A DNA stretch of 28,576 bases from JANQIV01 sp050117315 (GCA_050117315.1 JASFMY010000089.1:1-28576); one strand, 5' to 3'; numbered from the stretch's first letter, positions 8,142-17,922 are shown. Notes: a model not told the origin generated them from the sequence alone. Made by a program: numbers and translations.

Positions 8142-9707
8142 ATGAAAAATATAACTTTTTTGATTCTAATGGTAGTAATGTTTGTTGCCGGATGCAACGA
8201 CAAGCAGCAATTTCCAGTAGCAAAAGTCGACGGCGGATTGGTAAAGGGAACGTCCGAAGACGGATTAACAGTTTTCAAAGGAATTCCATTTGCTGCACCA
8301 CCAGTCGGTGATCTTCGCTGGCGTGCACCTCAACCGGCAGAAAGATGGGAGGGTGTGAAACAAGCAACGGAGTTTGCATTGTCTCCAGTACAGGGCTGGG
8401 GACCTCCCTCTAGTATGAGCGAAGATTGTCTTTATTTAAATGTTTGGACACCTGCTAAATCAGCAAGTGATAAAACTCCGGTTCTCGTTTGGATATACGG
8501 AGGTGGATTTAATGGTGGTGCAACATCAGTTCCCACTTATAGCGGGGAGAAGTTAGCTAAAAAAGGTGTAGTGCTTGTTAGTATTGCATACCGTGTTGGT
8601 TACCTCGGATTTTTGGCACATCCCGAATTAAGCGCAGAAAGCCAGAATCATGTTTCAGGAAATTATGGATTACTTGATATGATTGCAGGTTTGAAATGGA
8701 TACAGAAGAATATCCAAGCTTTCGGTGGTGATCCGAATAAAGTAACCATTTTTGGTGAATCTGCAGGAGGGATTGCAGTTAGTATGCTCTGTGCATCGCC
8801 TTTAGCCAAAGGATTATTCCATGGTGCCGTATCACAAAGTGGTGGCTCGTTTGGTCCAATACGACCCACTGCCTATCCTGGTGAAAACATGAAAACCCTA
8901 GCTGTTGCAGAACATGAAGGAGAACAGTTTGCAGAGAGGGCGGGCGTTTCTTCTATAGGAGAGTTAAGACAGATTCCTGCCGATAGCTTGGTAAAGGGCG
9001 GATTTGGAAGAGGACTGGCCTGGCCGATTGTTGACGGGTGGGTAATCTTGGACGATCAATACAAACTTTACGAAGCCGATAAGTTTAATGATACACCTAT
9101 CTTGGTTGGTTACAACTCGGACGAAGGTGCAAGCTTTATGCAAATAAAAGAACCTGAAGTATATATCAACAGTGTGAAAGAACGTTACGGCAAGTTTGCA
9201 GATGAACTTATAAAAGCTTATCCGGTTGGTGAAAACAATGTCCCTAAAACGGCTCGTGACTTAATGCGTGACGCCGCATTCGGATGGCACACATGGAGCT
9301 GGGCTAGACTTCAATCGAAAATGGGAAAGTCAAAGGCATATTATTATTACTTCGATCAATATCCGGATTATCCTAAGGACTCTCCTAAGGCCGGATTCGG
9401 ATCACCTCATGGTCAGGATGTTGGATACGTTTTTCAGCATCTCGATGATTCTAATCCTGAAATAACAAAAACAGATGCAGTTATATCCGATGCAATGGCA
9501 ACATACTGGGCTAACTTTGCCAAGTATGGAAATCCCAACGGTGAAGGGGTTCCTGAATGGCAATCATTTAGTGATGATAATCCTGCTGTAATGTACTTCA
9601 GCCAAGCGCCTCACATGGGACCGGTTCCCAGCGCAGAATCGCTTGAAGTATTAGATGCGTATTTCAAATGGAGACGATCACCGGAGGGAGAAGCGTGGGC
9701 GAAATAA
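8142..9707 (+). CDS. Type-B carboxylesterase, predicted lipoprotein
   Basis: A 521-residue hydrolase of the carboxylesterase/cholinesterase family (COesterase), which cleaves carboxylic esters. The N-terminus is a lipoprotein signal with lipobox 'FVAGC' (Cys18), so the mature protein is probably membrane-anchored. Family hallmarks are all present: 'FKGIPFAAPPVG', the oxyanion 'YGGGF', 'EDCLYLNVW', nucleophile Ser207 in 'FGESAGG', Glu328 in 'NSDEG' and His423 in 'SPHGQD'. AAAAGGA (about 8127-8133) precedes the ATG. The next gene starts 11 bases after the stop, so the two are very likely co-transcribed. Such esterases occur in hemicellulose loci, but the natural substrate cannot be read from the sequence. 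Aromatic or acetyl esters released from xylan are reasonable guesses. Confidence 0.92.
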   Translation: MKNITFLILMVVMFVAGCNDKQQFPVAKVDGGLVKGTSEDGLTVFKGIPFAAPPVGDLRWRAPQPAERWEGVKQATEFALSPVQGWGPPSSMSEDCLYLNVWTPAKSASDKTPVLVWIYGGGFNGGATSVPTYSGEKLAKKGVVLVSIAYRVGYLGFLAHPELSAESQNHVSGNYGLLDMIAGLKWIQKNIQAFGGDPNKVTIFGESAGGIAVSMLCASPLAKGLFHGAVSQSGGSFGPIRPTAYPGENMKTLAVAEHEGEQFAERAGVSSIGELRQIPADSLVKGGFGRGLAWPIVDGWVILDDQYKLYEADKFNDTPILVGYNSDEGASFMQIKEPEVYINSVKERYGKFADELIKAYPVGENNVPKTARDLMRDAAFGWHTWSWARLQSKMGKSKAYYYYFDQYPDYPKDSPKAGFGSPHGQDVGYVFQHLDDSNPEITKTDAVISDAMATYWANFAKYGNPNGEGVPEWQSFSDDNPAVMYFSQAPHMGPVPSAESLEVLDAYFKWRRSPEGEAWAK

Positions 9708-9718
9708 TTACTTGGAAA

Positions 9719-10798
9719 ATGAAAACATTAAAACTGACTATAATATATAGAAGCATAATAAATGTAATATTTTTTTTAGTAATGGTTCTATTGGGAAACC
9801 TTGTTCACGCCCAAGAAAACATTGATGTAGGAAAGACAGGCTGGGATGTAAAAAGACCTGTAATGGCCGCCGCATGTGATAACGGATGTCCATGGGGAGA
9901 ACTTGGCGATTTTGTTAAAGAGGCAATGGTACCTTATGGATATTCAGTAATTCTGTGCCGTAACTGTAACCGTTGGTACGGACCGAGACTAGTTTCGGAA
10001 AACGATTATCCGCCTCCGCTTGACGAAGTAAATCTTCATGACGGAGTTAATGTACGTGTTGACGCGCCGGTAGATTTTGGTGTTACATCCTGCGCAATGT
10101 TGAGCAATGCTTACAATAAAAAACTTGTAGGCCAAGGTCCATTCACAAACCTGCGCCTGATTGCTAAAATTGAAGATCCGTTCTACTATCTTATTGCAGT
10201 CAAAAAAGAATCGGGAATTAAAGACTTGGCTAATATCAAAAAACAAAAAATTCCTGTAAGAATTATAGGTATGGAAAGCAATATGGAGATCATCCTAAAG
10301 TATTACGGAATAACTGCTGATGATATTAAATCATGGGGTGGGAGAATGCAAGTTTCTCATGAAGAAGCAATGAATGGAGACTTTGATATAATTGCCGGTT
10401 TTTTGGCGAGTCCTGCTATGAATCCCGAATCTTCTTATTGGACAACCTTAAGTCAGAAATTTGATCTTTATTTTTTGGAATTGCCTGAAGGTTTGCTGAA
10501 ATTAATTGCAGAACAAAACGTTGATGCTGAGTTTGTTGAGGTACAGAATAGCTTGTTAAGAGGCATTAACCGCAGGATTAAAACATTGGGCAGATCGGGA
10601 GAAGCTATCTTTGCACGTGACGATACTCCCGAACAGGCAGCCTACGATCTTGCCAAAGCTATCGATGAAAATCACGGTGCGCTAAAATGGTTCATCAGGG
10701 TATATACATACGATCTAAATACTGTCTGGCAAAATTTCGGTGTACCCCTACATCCCGGCGCTGAAAAGTACTACAAGGAAATTGGATATATGAAGTAA
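9719..10798 (+). CDS. TAXI-type TRAP solute-binding protein with paired cysteines
   Basis: A 359-residue exported binding protein of the TAXI (NMT1-like) fold, normally the periplasmic receptor of a TRAP carboxylate transporter. The signal peptide (1 to about 32, 'VHAQ') is followed by two-lobe binding-protein features: 'FYYLIAVKKESGIKDLANIKK', with 'VRIIGMESNMEIILKYYGI' and 'SHEEAMNGDFDII' beyond. The first lobe holds Cys53/Cys57 (CDNGC), Cys80/Cys83 (CRNC) and Cys125, an arrangement reminiscent of a metal-binding knuckle or two disulfides. The ATG at 9719 gives a compact signal peptide. An ATG at 9668, inside the previous gene, would add 17 hydrophilic residues and is less likely. No TRAP membrane subunits are in the window. 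Placement directly after an esterase suggests that it captures a released acid or oligosaccharide. Fold confident, ligand unknown. Confidence 0.72.
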   Translation: MKTLKLTIIYRSIINVIFFLVMVLLGNLVHAQENIDVGKTGWDVKRPVMAAACDNGCPWGELGDFVKEAMVPYGYSVILCRNCNRWYGPRLVSENDYPPPLDEVNLHDGVNVRVDAPVDFGVTSCAMLSNAYNKKLVGQGPFTNLRLIAKIEDPFYYLIAVKKESGIKDLANIKKQKIPVRIIGMESNMEIILKYYGITADDIKSWGGRMQVSHEEAMNGDFDIIAGFLASPAMNPESSYWTTLSQKFDLYFLELPEGLLKLIAEQNVDAEFVEVQNSLLRGINRRIKTLGRSGEAIFARDDTPEQAAYDLAKAIDENHGALKWFIRVYTYDLNTVWQNFGVPLHPGAEKYYKEIGYMK

Positions 10799-10836
10799 GG
10801 TCATAAACCCTGGTACATAATTAATAGGTAAAAGAT

Positions 10837-13257
10837 ATGAATAAAACACTTTTAGTAATCTTAGCACTTATATGCACCTTAGTTGTTAATTCTAATGCTC
10901 AATCTTACAAGGAAACAGATTTAGGCATAAAATCAGTAATCGATTCTATCGAAGTTGAAATTCAGTTTTATAATCCAGCGACTGTTAGAATACTTAAATG
11001 CCCTGCAGGTAAATTTGTTGCTAAAAAAAGCCTCTCTGTTATTGAGGCTCCGCAAAAAACTGATCTCGATATTAATCGGGAAGGTGATGAAATATCATTA
11101 AAAAGTAAAAATGTTCAGGTGAACTTAAATCTGAAAAACGGTAAAATTTCTTTTTCAACTAATGAAGATAGACAGCTACTAAATGAAAAAGCTGATGGAG
11201 CAACATTTACGGATTTTAATGATGTCGGTGTTAAAACTTACAGCGTTTATCAATCATTTGTTTTAGATAAGGATGAAGCAATATACGGACTGGGTCAACA
11301 GCAGCAAGGTATAATGGTACAACGCAATTTAAAATTAAATATGATTCAAGGTAATACGGATGATTACATTCCGTTTTTTATATCGACAAAAGGCTATGGA
11401 TTGTTTTGGGATAATTATTCCCCAACTACTTTTTTTGATAATGAAAATGAAACTTCATTCAAATCCGATGTCGGAGATTGTATAGATTATTATTTTATGT
11501 ATGGCGGAAACGCCGACGGGGTGATTGCCAAAATGCGAGAGCTCACCGGGCAGGTTCCTATGCTTCCGTTATGGACATACGGATACTGGCAAAGCAAAGA
11601 ACGTTATAAAAGTCAGGACGAGACGGTAGGCATTGTAAAAAAATATCGTGAACTCGGCGTTCCGATAGACGGCATAATTCAGGATTGGCAGTACTGGGGC
11701 AACAATTACCTTTGGAATGCAATGGAGTTCCTCAACGTAGAATTTTATAATCCGCAAAAAATGGTGGATGATGTACATAATTTAAATGCACATATAATTA
11801 TATCAATCTGGAATTCTTTTGGTCCCGAAACAAAACAATATAAGGATTTAGATAAAATCGGTGCCCTTATGAATTTTCAAACATGGCCTTTATCCGGTTC
11901 TCAAAAATGGCCACCCAAAATGGACTATCCTTCAGGTGTAAGAGTTTACGATCCTTATAATCCTATGGCTCGAGACATTTACTGGGAATATTTGAATAAT
12001 GGGATATTCAAACTTGGAATGGACGGATGGTGGATGGATTCATCTGAACCAGACCACATGAATTTCAAACCGACCGACTTGGACAATAAAACATATCTTG
12101 GTTCATTTAGAAAAGTTCGCAATGCGTTTCCGTTGATGACGGTCGGCGGAGTTTACGATCACCAGCGTTCAGTTGCATCCGATAAAAGAGTATTTATTCT
12201 TACCCGATCTGCATTTGCCGGGCAGCAGCGCTATGCCGCCAATACATGGTCGGGGGATGTTGTTGCATCATGGCATGCATTAAAAAATCAAATTTCCGCA
12301 GGATTAAACTTTTCACTCACCGGTATTCCTTATTGGAACAGCGATATCGGGGGTTTCTTTCTTTGGGAATACCCTGATAAACTTGAAGATGCCGATTACC
12401 GTGAATTATATGCTCGCTGGATACAATTCGGTGCTCTTTGCCCAATGATGCGTTCTCACGGAGCCGATGCTCCCCGTGAAATATATCAATTCGGTAAGAA
12501 GGGCGATAAAATTTATGATGCTATTGAAAAATTTATTAACCTTCGCTACGATTTGTTACCCTATATTTATTCTGCCTCGTGGGATGTTACAGCTAATCAA
12601 TCAACCATGATGCGTGCATTGGTTATGGATTTTGCTAAAGATATAGATGCGCTAGACATTAATAACGAGTATATGTTCGGTAAATCAATGCTGGTTTGCC
12701 CTGTAACAAAGCCGATGTATTCAAAGATCAGTGATAGCGGTAACGATACTACTAACGTTGAAGATTTCAGCAGAATAAAAAGTCATGAAGTTTATCTACC
12801 GAAAGGAACCAATTGGATTGATTTCTGGACCGGTGAAAAACAAAGCGGCGGACAAACCATATACAAAGAAACGCCTATTGACATAATGCCTATATATGTG
12901 AAAGCTGGTTCAATAATTCCAATTGGTCCAGAAGTGCAATATGCTGAAGAAAAAAAGTGGGACAATCTTGAAATAAGAATCTATCCCGGCGCTGATGGCG
13001 AGTTCATATTATACGAAGATGAAAACGACAATTATAATTATGAAAAAGGGAATTATTCTACTATAACTTTTACCTGGGATGATGTTAACAAAACTTTAAC
13101 TATCGGTGACACAAAAGGCTCATTCCCGGGAATGCTGGGTGAACGTAAGTTCAACATTGTTAAGGTTTCTAAAAACAATGGTGTCGGGATGAATAAAATT
13201 GAAGAATATGATAAAGTTATAACCTATGACGGAAAGAAAGTTGTAGTTAAACTGTAA
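10837..13257 (+). CDS. GH31 alpha-xylosidase-type glycosidase
   Basis: An 806-residue exported GH31 enzyme, retaining, most likely removing alpha-xylosyl residues from xyloglucan or related oligosaccharides. A signal peptide (1-22, 'SNAQ') precedes the N-terminal beta-sandwich (about 30-240). The barrel carries 'QDWQYWG' (282-288), the nucleophile Asp401 in 'WWMDSSEP' and the acid/base Asp474 in 'WSGDVVASW'. C-terminal beta domains follow, with 'YLPKGTNWIDFWTG' and 'IYPGADGEFILYEDE'. The 'QDWQYW' signature is more typical of alpha-xylosidases than of alpha-glucosidases. No PA14 insert is apparent. Alternatives are alpha-glucosidase or an alpha-glucosyltransferase. It follows the TAXI-type gene by 38 bases and is probably in the same transcript. 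Confidence 0.88.
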   Translation: MNKTLLVILALICTLVVNSNAQSYKETDLGIKSVIDSIEVEIQFYNPATVRILKCPAGKFVAKKSLSVIEAPQKTDLDINREGDEISLKSKNVQVNLNLKNGKISFSTNEDRQLLNEKADGATFTDFNDVGVKTYSVYQSFVLDKDEAIYGLGQQQQGIMVQRNLKLNMIQGNTDDYIPFFISTKGYGLFWDNYSPTTFFDNENETSFKSDVGDCIDYYFMYGGNADGVIAKMRELTGQVPMLPLWTYGYWQSKERYKSQDETVGIVKKYRELGVPIDGIIQDWQYWGNNYLWNAMEFLNVEFYNPQKMVDDVHNLNAHIIISIWNSFGPETKQYKDLDKIGALMNFQTWPLSGSQKWPPKMDYPSGVRVYDPYNPMARDIYWEYLNNGIFKLGMDGWWMDSSEPDHMNFKPTDLDNKTYLGSFRKVRNAFPLMTVGGVYDHQRSVASDKRVFILTRSAFAGQQRYAANTWSGDVVASWHALKNQISAGLNFSLTGIPYWNSDIGGFFLWEYPDKLEDADYRELYARWIQFGALCPMMRSHGADAPREIYQFGKKGDKIYDAIEKFINLRYDLLPYIYSASWDVTANQSTMMRALVMDFAKDIDALDINNEYMFGKSMLVCPVTKPMYSKISDSGNDTTNVEDFSRIKSHEVYLPKGTNWIDFWTGEKQSGGQTIYKETPIDIMPIYVKAGSIIPIGPEVQYAEEKKWDNLEIRIYPGADGEFILYEDENDNYNYEKGNYSTITFTWDDVNKTLTIGDTKGSFPGMLGERKFNIVKVSKNNGVGMNKIEEYDKVITYDGKKVVVKL

Positions 13258-13327
13258 CATTAAAGTTACAAATAGGAATTGAAGCTATAAAATGATGTAT
13301 TGAGAATAAATAAAAGAAGAACAAACA

Positions 13328-14698
13328 ATGAAAAGAATATTAAGAATTTTTAAAGTTATATTTTTTGCAGCGGTAATACCTTTCGCAGCCCATGCGCAAA
13401 ACCCAATCATTCAAACCAATTACACTGCCGACCCGGCGCCAATGGTTTATAAAGACACGGTATTTCTTTACACAAGTCACGATGAAGACGATGCATTCGG
13501 ATTTAAAATGCAAAATTGGTTGCTGTATACATCAACCGATATGGTGAATTGGACAGACCACGGAGTTGTAGCTTCGCTGAAAGATTTCAAGTGGGTAAAC
13601 ACCGATAATGGCGCTTGGGCTTCTCAGTGTATTCATCGTAACGGAAAATTTTATCTATACTGCCCTATGCCTAATGGCGTGGGTATAGGCGTGTTAGTTT
13701 CCGACAGCCCTTATGGACCGTTCAAAGATACTATTGGTAAACCGGTGGTTAAAAATAGTGTACATGACATAGACCCGACTATATTAATTGACGATGATGG
13801 ACAAGCTTACATGTACTGGGGAAATCCCGATCTCTACTATGTTAAACTAAATGAGGATATGGTTTCGTATTCTGGTGAAATAGTTACTGAGCCTACAAAG
13901 CCGGCTAATTACCAGGAAGGACCGTGGGTTTGGAAGCGCAACGGGCATTATTATCTGGCATATGCTTCCACTTGTTGTCCCGAAGGTATTGGGTATGCAA
14001 TGAGCAATTCCCCTACCGGACCTTGGGAATATAAAGGTATGATTGTCGATGCGTCGGAAAAGACACGCGGCAACCATCCTGGCATTATTGAATTCAAAGG
14101 GAAATGGTATTGTTTCGGACATAGTTACGACTTGCTGAAACTGACAACATCCAAATTTTATGAACGTCGCTCAGTGGATATGGATGAAATAGTATATAAC
14201 CCCGATGGCACTATACAAAACCGTCATTATTGGTCGGATGAAGGTGCTGAACAAGTTGAAACATTAAACCCATTCAAACGGGTTGAAGCCGAAACCATGG
14301 CTTGGAGCGAGGGGATCAAAACTATGTTCGAAACAGAATGGGAGGGAAGTTTCGAGTGGGATAAAGGGAAAAAGATTGCAGATCGTTTGTTTGTAACTTC
14401 CATCCACAATGGTGATTATACCTTGGTTAAAGGTGTCGATTTTTCGGATGGAGCAGAATCCATTGAGGTTAGTGTCGCATCGCTTTATGGTGGGATAATC
14501 GAAATACGTATCGATAAAATCGATGGACCAACCATCGCAACTGTTGACGTAAATACCTCACGTGAAGGTGGTATTTGGAGAATAATTACCGCCCCGATCA
14601 AAACAAATATAAAAGGTGTTCACGATTTGTTCTTTGTGTTCAGGGGAGAAAAAGATTTGTTCAACTTCGATTGGTGGAAATTTTCTACTGAAAATTAA
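13328..14698 (+). CDS. GH43 arabinofuranosidase/xylosidase with C-terminal CBM6
   Basis: A 456-residue secreted two-domain enzyme. The signal peptide (1-24, 'AHAQ') is followed by a GH43 propeller (about 25-310) with all three expected acidic residues: Asp35 in 'TADPAPMV', Asp149 in 'HDIDPTI' and Glu197 in 'YQEGPW'. A CBM6-type carbohydrate-binding domain follows from about 318 ('RVEAETMAWS') to the end. This arrangement is common in arabinoxylan arabinofuranohydrolases, so removal of arabinose from arabinoxylan is the best guess, with beta-xylosidase next. It differs from the pair at 2670 and 5132 in having the canonical EGP acid motif and a binding module. AGAAG lies shortly before the ATG. 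It probably continues the operon from the GH31 gene 70 bases upstream. Confidence 0.88.
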   Translation: MKRILRIFKVIFFAAVIPFAAHAQNPIIQTNYTADPAPMVYKDTVFLYTSHDEDDAFGFKMQNWLLYTSTDMVNWTDHGVVASLKDFKWVNTDNGAWASQCIHRNGKFYLYCPMPNGVGIGVLVSDSPYGPFKDTIGKPVVKNSVHDIDPTILIDDDGQAYMYWGNPDLYYVKLNEDMVSYSGEIVTEPTKPANYQEGPWVWKRNGHYYLAYASTCCPEGIGYAMSNSPTGPWEYKGMIVDASEKTRGNHPGIIEFKGKWYCFGHSYDLLKLTTSKFYERRSVDMDEIVYNPDGTIQNRHYWSDEGAEQVETLNPFKRVEAETMAWSEGIKTMFETEWEGSFEWDKGKKIADRLFVTSIHNGDYTLVKGVDFSDGAESIEVSVASLYGGIIEIRIDKIDGPTIATVDVNTSREGGIWRIITAPIKTNIKGVHDLFFVFRGEKDLFNFDWWKFSTEN

Positions 14699-14803
14699 TA
14701 AAGTTAATATTTTATCCAATAAATATATTTTGGTCAAGTTATAAAGTTATTGTTTTGATAACTGTATTAAAAATAGTCAGTTGAGAAAAAGGATATCAAA
14801 ATT

Positions 14804-16738
14804 ATGAAAAAAATAATCAGTTTATCTTTTTTACTAATTTCATCACTATTGTATTCACAAAACACAACAATAGTATCCAGCCCGGATGAAAATCTGGAAT
14901 TAAAAGTATTGATAGAAAAAGGGAAACCGGTTTACACTGTTACTTACATGGGAAAATCCATACTTGAAAAATCCCCGTTAGGATTAACTACAAATGAAGG
15001 CGATTTCAGCACTAATATGAGTTTTGTAGAATCGATTGAGGGAAAAGTCGATAAAAAATACTTACAAGACAAAATTAAACGGTCTTATGTAAAATACGAA
15101 GCCAATACATTGAAATATACCTTGGCGAATATTGAGGAAAGACAGATTTCTGTCTTATTCCAGGTCAGTAATAATGATATTGCCTTCCGTTATGAGCTTC
15201 CGGTTTGGGGCGAAACAAGAGCATGTGTTGTTAATCAAGAAGCAACGGGTTTCAAATTTCCTTCTTTTACAACCGCTTTCCTTTCACAAATGATGGAGCC
15301 CATGGGCGGCTATGCTCGTACTTCACCAAGCTATGAGAGCGGCTATGTAGCCGATGCACCGATAGCAGAAACAACTTTTCATGAAGGCTATGTATTTCCC
15401 GGTCTTTTCCATGTTGGCGACAATGGATGGGTTTTAATTTCCGAAACGGGTGTTAGAAGTCTTTACTGTGCCTCACATATAAGCGGATATAAAGATGGAA
15501 TATTTACAGTTGAATATCCTAATCCTGCACAGAATAACGGATTTGGCAGTACAGGTGCACAACTTGGTCTTCCCGGTATTACTCCATGGCGAACGATTAC
15601 TATAGGTGAAACACTCAAACCAATTGTTGAAACAACTATTCCTTTTAATGTTGTTGAGCCTCTTTATGAAGCTTCACAAACCTACAAATTTGGTCGCGGC
15701 ACTTGGAGCTGGATTGTGTGGCAGGACAATAGTATGAACTTTGACGACCAGGCAGCATATATCAATTTAGCTGCGGATCTCAATTTTGAATATATATTAA
15801 TCGACGCTTCTTGGGATACCAAACTTGGTTACGATAAAATGAAAGAACTTATTAATTATGCCAAATCAAAAGGAGTTGGTGTTTTCCTATGGTACAATTC
15901 TAATGGGTCATTCAACGATGCACCTGTTGGTCCTTTGAATAAAATGAATACGTCAATAGCTCGCAAGAAAGAAATGAAATGGCTTCAGAATGCTGGTGTA
16001 AAAGGTTTGAAGGTTGATTTCTTGGGCGGAGACAAACAGGAAACCATGCGCTTGTATGAAGATGTACTTTCAGACGCAAACGATTATGGGCTGATGGTAT
16101 TTTTTCACGGCGCGACACTACCTCGCGGCTGGGAAAGAATGTTTCCCAATTTTGTCGGAAGCGAAGCTGTTCTCGCATCTGAAATGTTGATATTTTTTCA
16201 GCATGTACGAGAACAAGAGGCTTTCTTTGCCGCATTACATCCCTTTATCCGTAACACAGTAGCAAGTATGGAGTTTGGCGGTGTGTTACTCAATAAATTC
16301 CTAAACAGGGAAAATGAGAAAGGGCAGGAACGGCTGACGACGGATGCTTTCCAACTTGCCACCAGCGTTCTTTTTCAAAACCCGGTGCAGATGTTCGCAC
16401 TAACGCCTAATAATTTAACCGATGTTCCGGCATTTGAAATAGATTTTATGCGAAATATTCCAACTACCTGGGATGAGACAGTTTTCATTGATGGATATCC
16501 CGGCAAGTACTGTGTAATTGCGCGTCGCCATGGAGGACAATGGTATGTTGCAGGTATAAATGCTGAAAAAGAAGTGAAGGAGTTAAAACTTTATCTGCCG
16601 ATGTTAGCCGGGAAAAATGTATCGATGTATAATGATGATAAAAAGAAAACAACTTATTTAAAACAAGTAGATGTTTCTAGTAATGGTGAAATTAAGATAG
16701 CTATTCAATCTAGTGGCGGATTCGTATTGGTTAAATAA
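14804..16738 (+). CDS. GH97 alpha-galactosidase/alpha-glucosidase-like enzyme
   Basis: A 644-residue periplasmic GH97 glycosidase. The signal peptide (1-19, 'LLYSQ') is followed by the GH97 N-terminal beta-super-sandwich (about 22-280), with 'SSPDENLELKV' at its start and 'NNDIAFRYELP', then a barrel (about 295-560) and a C-terminal beta domain. 'GLKVDFLGGDKQ' places Asp405 where retaining GH97 members (alpha-galactosidase type) have their nucleophile. Inverting SusB-like alpha-glucosidases lack an Asp at that point, so alpha-galactosidase is favoured. 'NFVGSEAVLASE' (Glu454, Glu460) departs from the more usual 'REGVRGQE' form and may signal altered specificity. AAAAAGGA (14786-14793) precedes the ATG. 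The next gene begins 14 bases after its stop. Confidence 0.87.
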   Translation: MKKIISLSFLLISSLLYSQNTTIVSSPDENLELKVLIEKGKPVYTVTYMGKSILEKSPLGLTTNEGDFSTNMSFVESIEGKVDKKYLQDKIKRSYVKYEANTLKYTLANIEERQISVLFQVSNNDIAFRYELPVWGETRACVVNQEATGFKFPSFTTAFLSQMMEPMGGYARTSPSYESGYVADAPIAETTFHEGYVFPGLFHVGDNGWVLISETGVRSLYCASHISGYKDGIFTVEYPNPAQNNGFGSTGAQLGLPGITPWRTITIGETLKPIVETTIPFNVVEPLYEASQTYKFGRGTWSWIVWQDNSMNFDDQAAYINLAADLNFEYILIDASWDTKLGYDKMKELINYAKSKGVGVFLWYNSNGSFNDAPVGPLNKMNTSIARKKEMKWLQNAGVKGLKVDFLGGDKQETMRLYEDVLSDANDYGLMVFFHGATLPRGWERMFPNFVGSEAVLASEMLIFFQHVREQEAFFAALHPFIRNTVASMEFGGVLLNKFLNRENEKGQERLTTDAFQLATSVLFQNPVQMFALTPNNLTDVPAFEIDFMRNIPTTWDETVFIDGYPGKYCVIARRHGGQWYVAGINAEKEVKELKLYLPMLAGKNVSMYNDDKKKTTYLKQVDVSSNGEIKIAIQSSGGFVLVK

Positions 16739-16752
16739 ATTAAGAAAAGTTT

Positions 16753-17895
16753 ATGTGCAAAGCGTTTGTCTTAGTTCTATTTATCGGTTTGTTTTCAAGA
16801 TCAATTTCTGCTCAAACACAAAATGTTCAGGATGATCCGTTATTAATTCATCACACTTCAATAGCGCCTAATATTGATGGAGTCGTGAATGATTCATGCT
16901 GGCAGGCCGCTGAGTGGCAGTCAATTGGTAAGGTATGGATTCCTTTTAACGGTTCGGTTTCAGATAGCGATTATAACGGCAGGTATAAGGTGCTCTGGTC
17001 TTCCGCGACCAATTTATTATACTTTTTAATCGAGATTCATGATGATGTTTTTGTTGACGGGTATGTTCCGTCACGGTTCGGCGGATGTTATCAATATGAT
17101 ATTACCGAAGTATTTATTGATGAGAATCATTCCGGCGGGGAACATCGCTATGACGGATCAACAACAAATGCCGAGAACGCTTTTGCATATCATATGTATG
17201 CCGATTACCCTGCCGACGGAGAAGTTAATACCGAGCCGTATATTGAAGATATGATCGGCACTCAAACAAATTCACAATGGATTGATCATGCTTCTCATTT
17301 CCCCGAATTTGCTTTAAAAAAAACGGAGAGTACCGCTGTCCGGGAATTTTCATTAATTGTATATGACGATACTTACACAGAAGAAAATAAAGAAGCTGCA
17401 AGAGCGGAATTACAGGCAGGCAAAGTAATGGGCTTAACGGTTGCTTATTGCGATAACGATCACCCTGAAAAAAATCCCAAAGAAAGGGATAATATGTATG
17501 GCTCGGTTGTAGAGCCGTCCCCCGGTAATTTACACTGGATGAACGCAGATCATTTTGGGACCGTGGAGCTAGTTGATGATTTAAGCACAGGAATTAGTAC
17601 TTCGGAAACAACACCGTTGCAATATACCCTTCATCAAAATTACCCCAACCCTTTTAATCCAAGTACGGTTATAAGTTTTCGGGTACCGGAATTAAGCCAT
17701 GTAACGTTAAAAATTTATGATGTTCTTGGAAGCGAGATTACAACTTTGGTAAATGAAAAAAAACATGCCGGGAGTTATGAAGTGAACTTTGATGCTCGCT
17801 CCTATGGAGGCAGGAACCTGGCAAGTGGAATTTATTTTTATAAACTGAGCTGTGAAAGATTTTTCGAAATAAAGAAAATGTTGCTGTTAAAATAA
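16753..17895 (+). CDS. CBM9-like domain protein with T9SS sorting domain
   Basis: A 380-residue protein with no recognisable catalytic domain. The signal peptide (1-20, 'SISAQ') precedes a CBM9-like (DOMON-related) beta-sandwich at about 30-275, recognisable by 'APNIDGVVNDSCWQAAEW', 'YKVLWSSATNLLYFLIEIHDD' and 'DITEVFIDEN'. The last 90 residues form a type IX secretion sorting domain with 'QNYPNPFNPSTVISF', 'YDVLGSEITTLVNE' and 'SGIYFYKL'. It is the only protein in the window with this tail, so it alone is predicted to cross the outer membrane and be surface-attached or released. It may bind polysaccharide at the cell surface. It starts 14 bases after the GH97 stop, which suggests translational coupling. 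The CBM9 call is moderately secure and the sorting domain is very clear. Confidence 0.85.
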   Translation: MCKAFVLVLFIGLFSRSISAQTQNVQDDPLLIHHTSIAPNIDGVVNDSCWQAAEWQSIGKVWIPFNGSVSDSDYNGRYKVLWSSATNLLYFLIEIHDDVFVDGYVPSRFGGCYQYDITEVFIDENHSGGEHRYDGSTTNAENAFAYHMYADYPADGEVNTEPYIEDMIGTQTNSQWIDHASHFPEFALKKTESTAVREFSLIVYDDTYTEENKEAARAELQAGKVMGLTVAYCDNDHPEKNPKERDNMYGSVVEPSPGNLHWMNADHFGTVELVDDLSTGISTSETTPLQYTLHQNYPNPFNPSTVISFRVPELSHVTLKIYDVLGSEITTLVNEKKHAGSYEVNFDARSYGGRNLASGIYFYKLSCERFFEIKKMLLLK

Positions 17896-17922
17896 TATTC
17901 TTAAAAACAATAAGAGGGGAAA

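Noticed and set aside
9668..9718. Upstream in-frame ATG extending the TAXI-type protein by 17 residues
   Set aside because: It overlaps the end of the carboxylesterase gene and adds a hydrophilic stretch ahead of the signal peptide; the ATG at 9719 gives a normal signal peptide.
14743..14763. AGTTAT/ATAACT inverted repeat before the GH97 gene
   Set aside because: Short AT-rich stem with no T run or promoter elements; no basis for a functional call.
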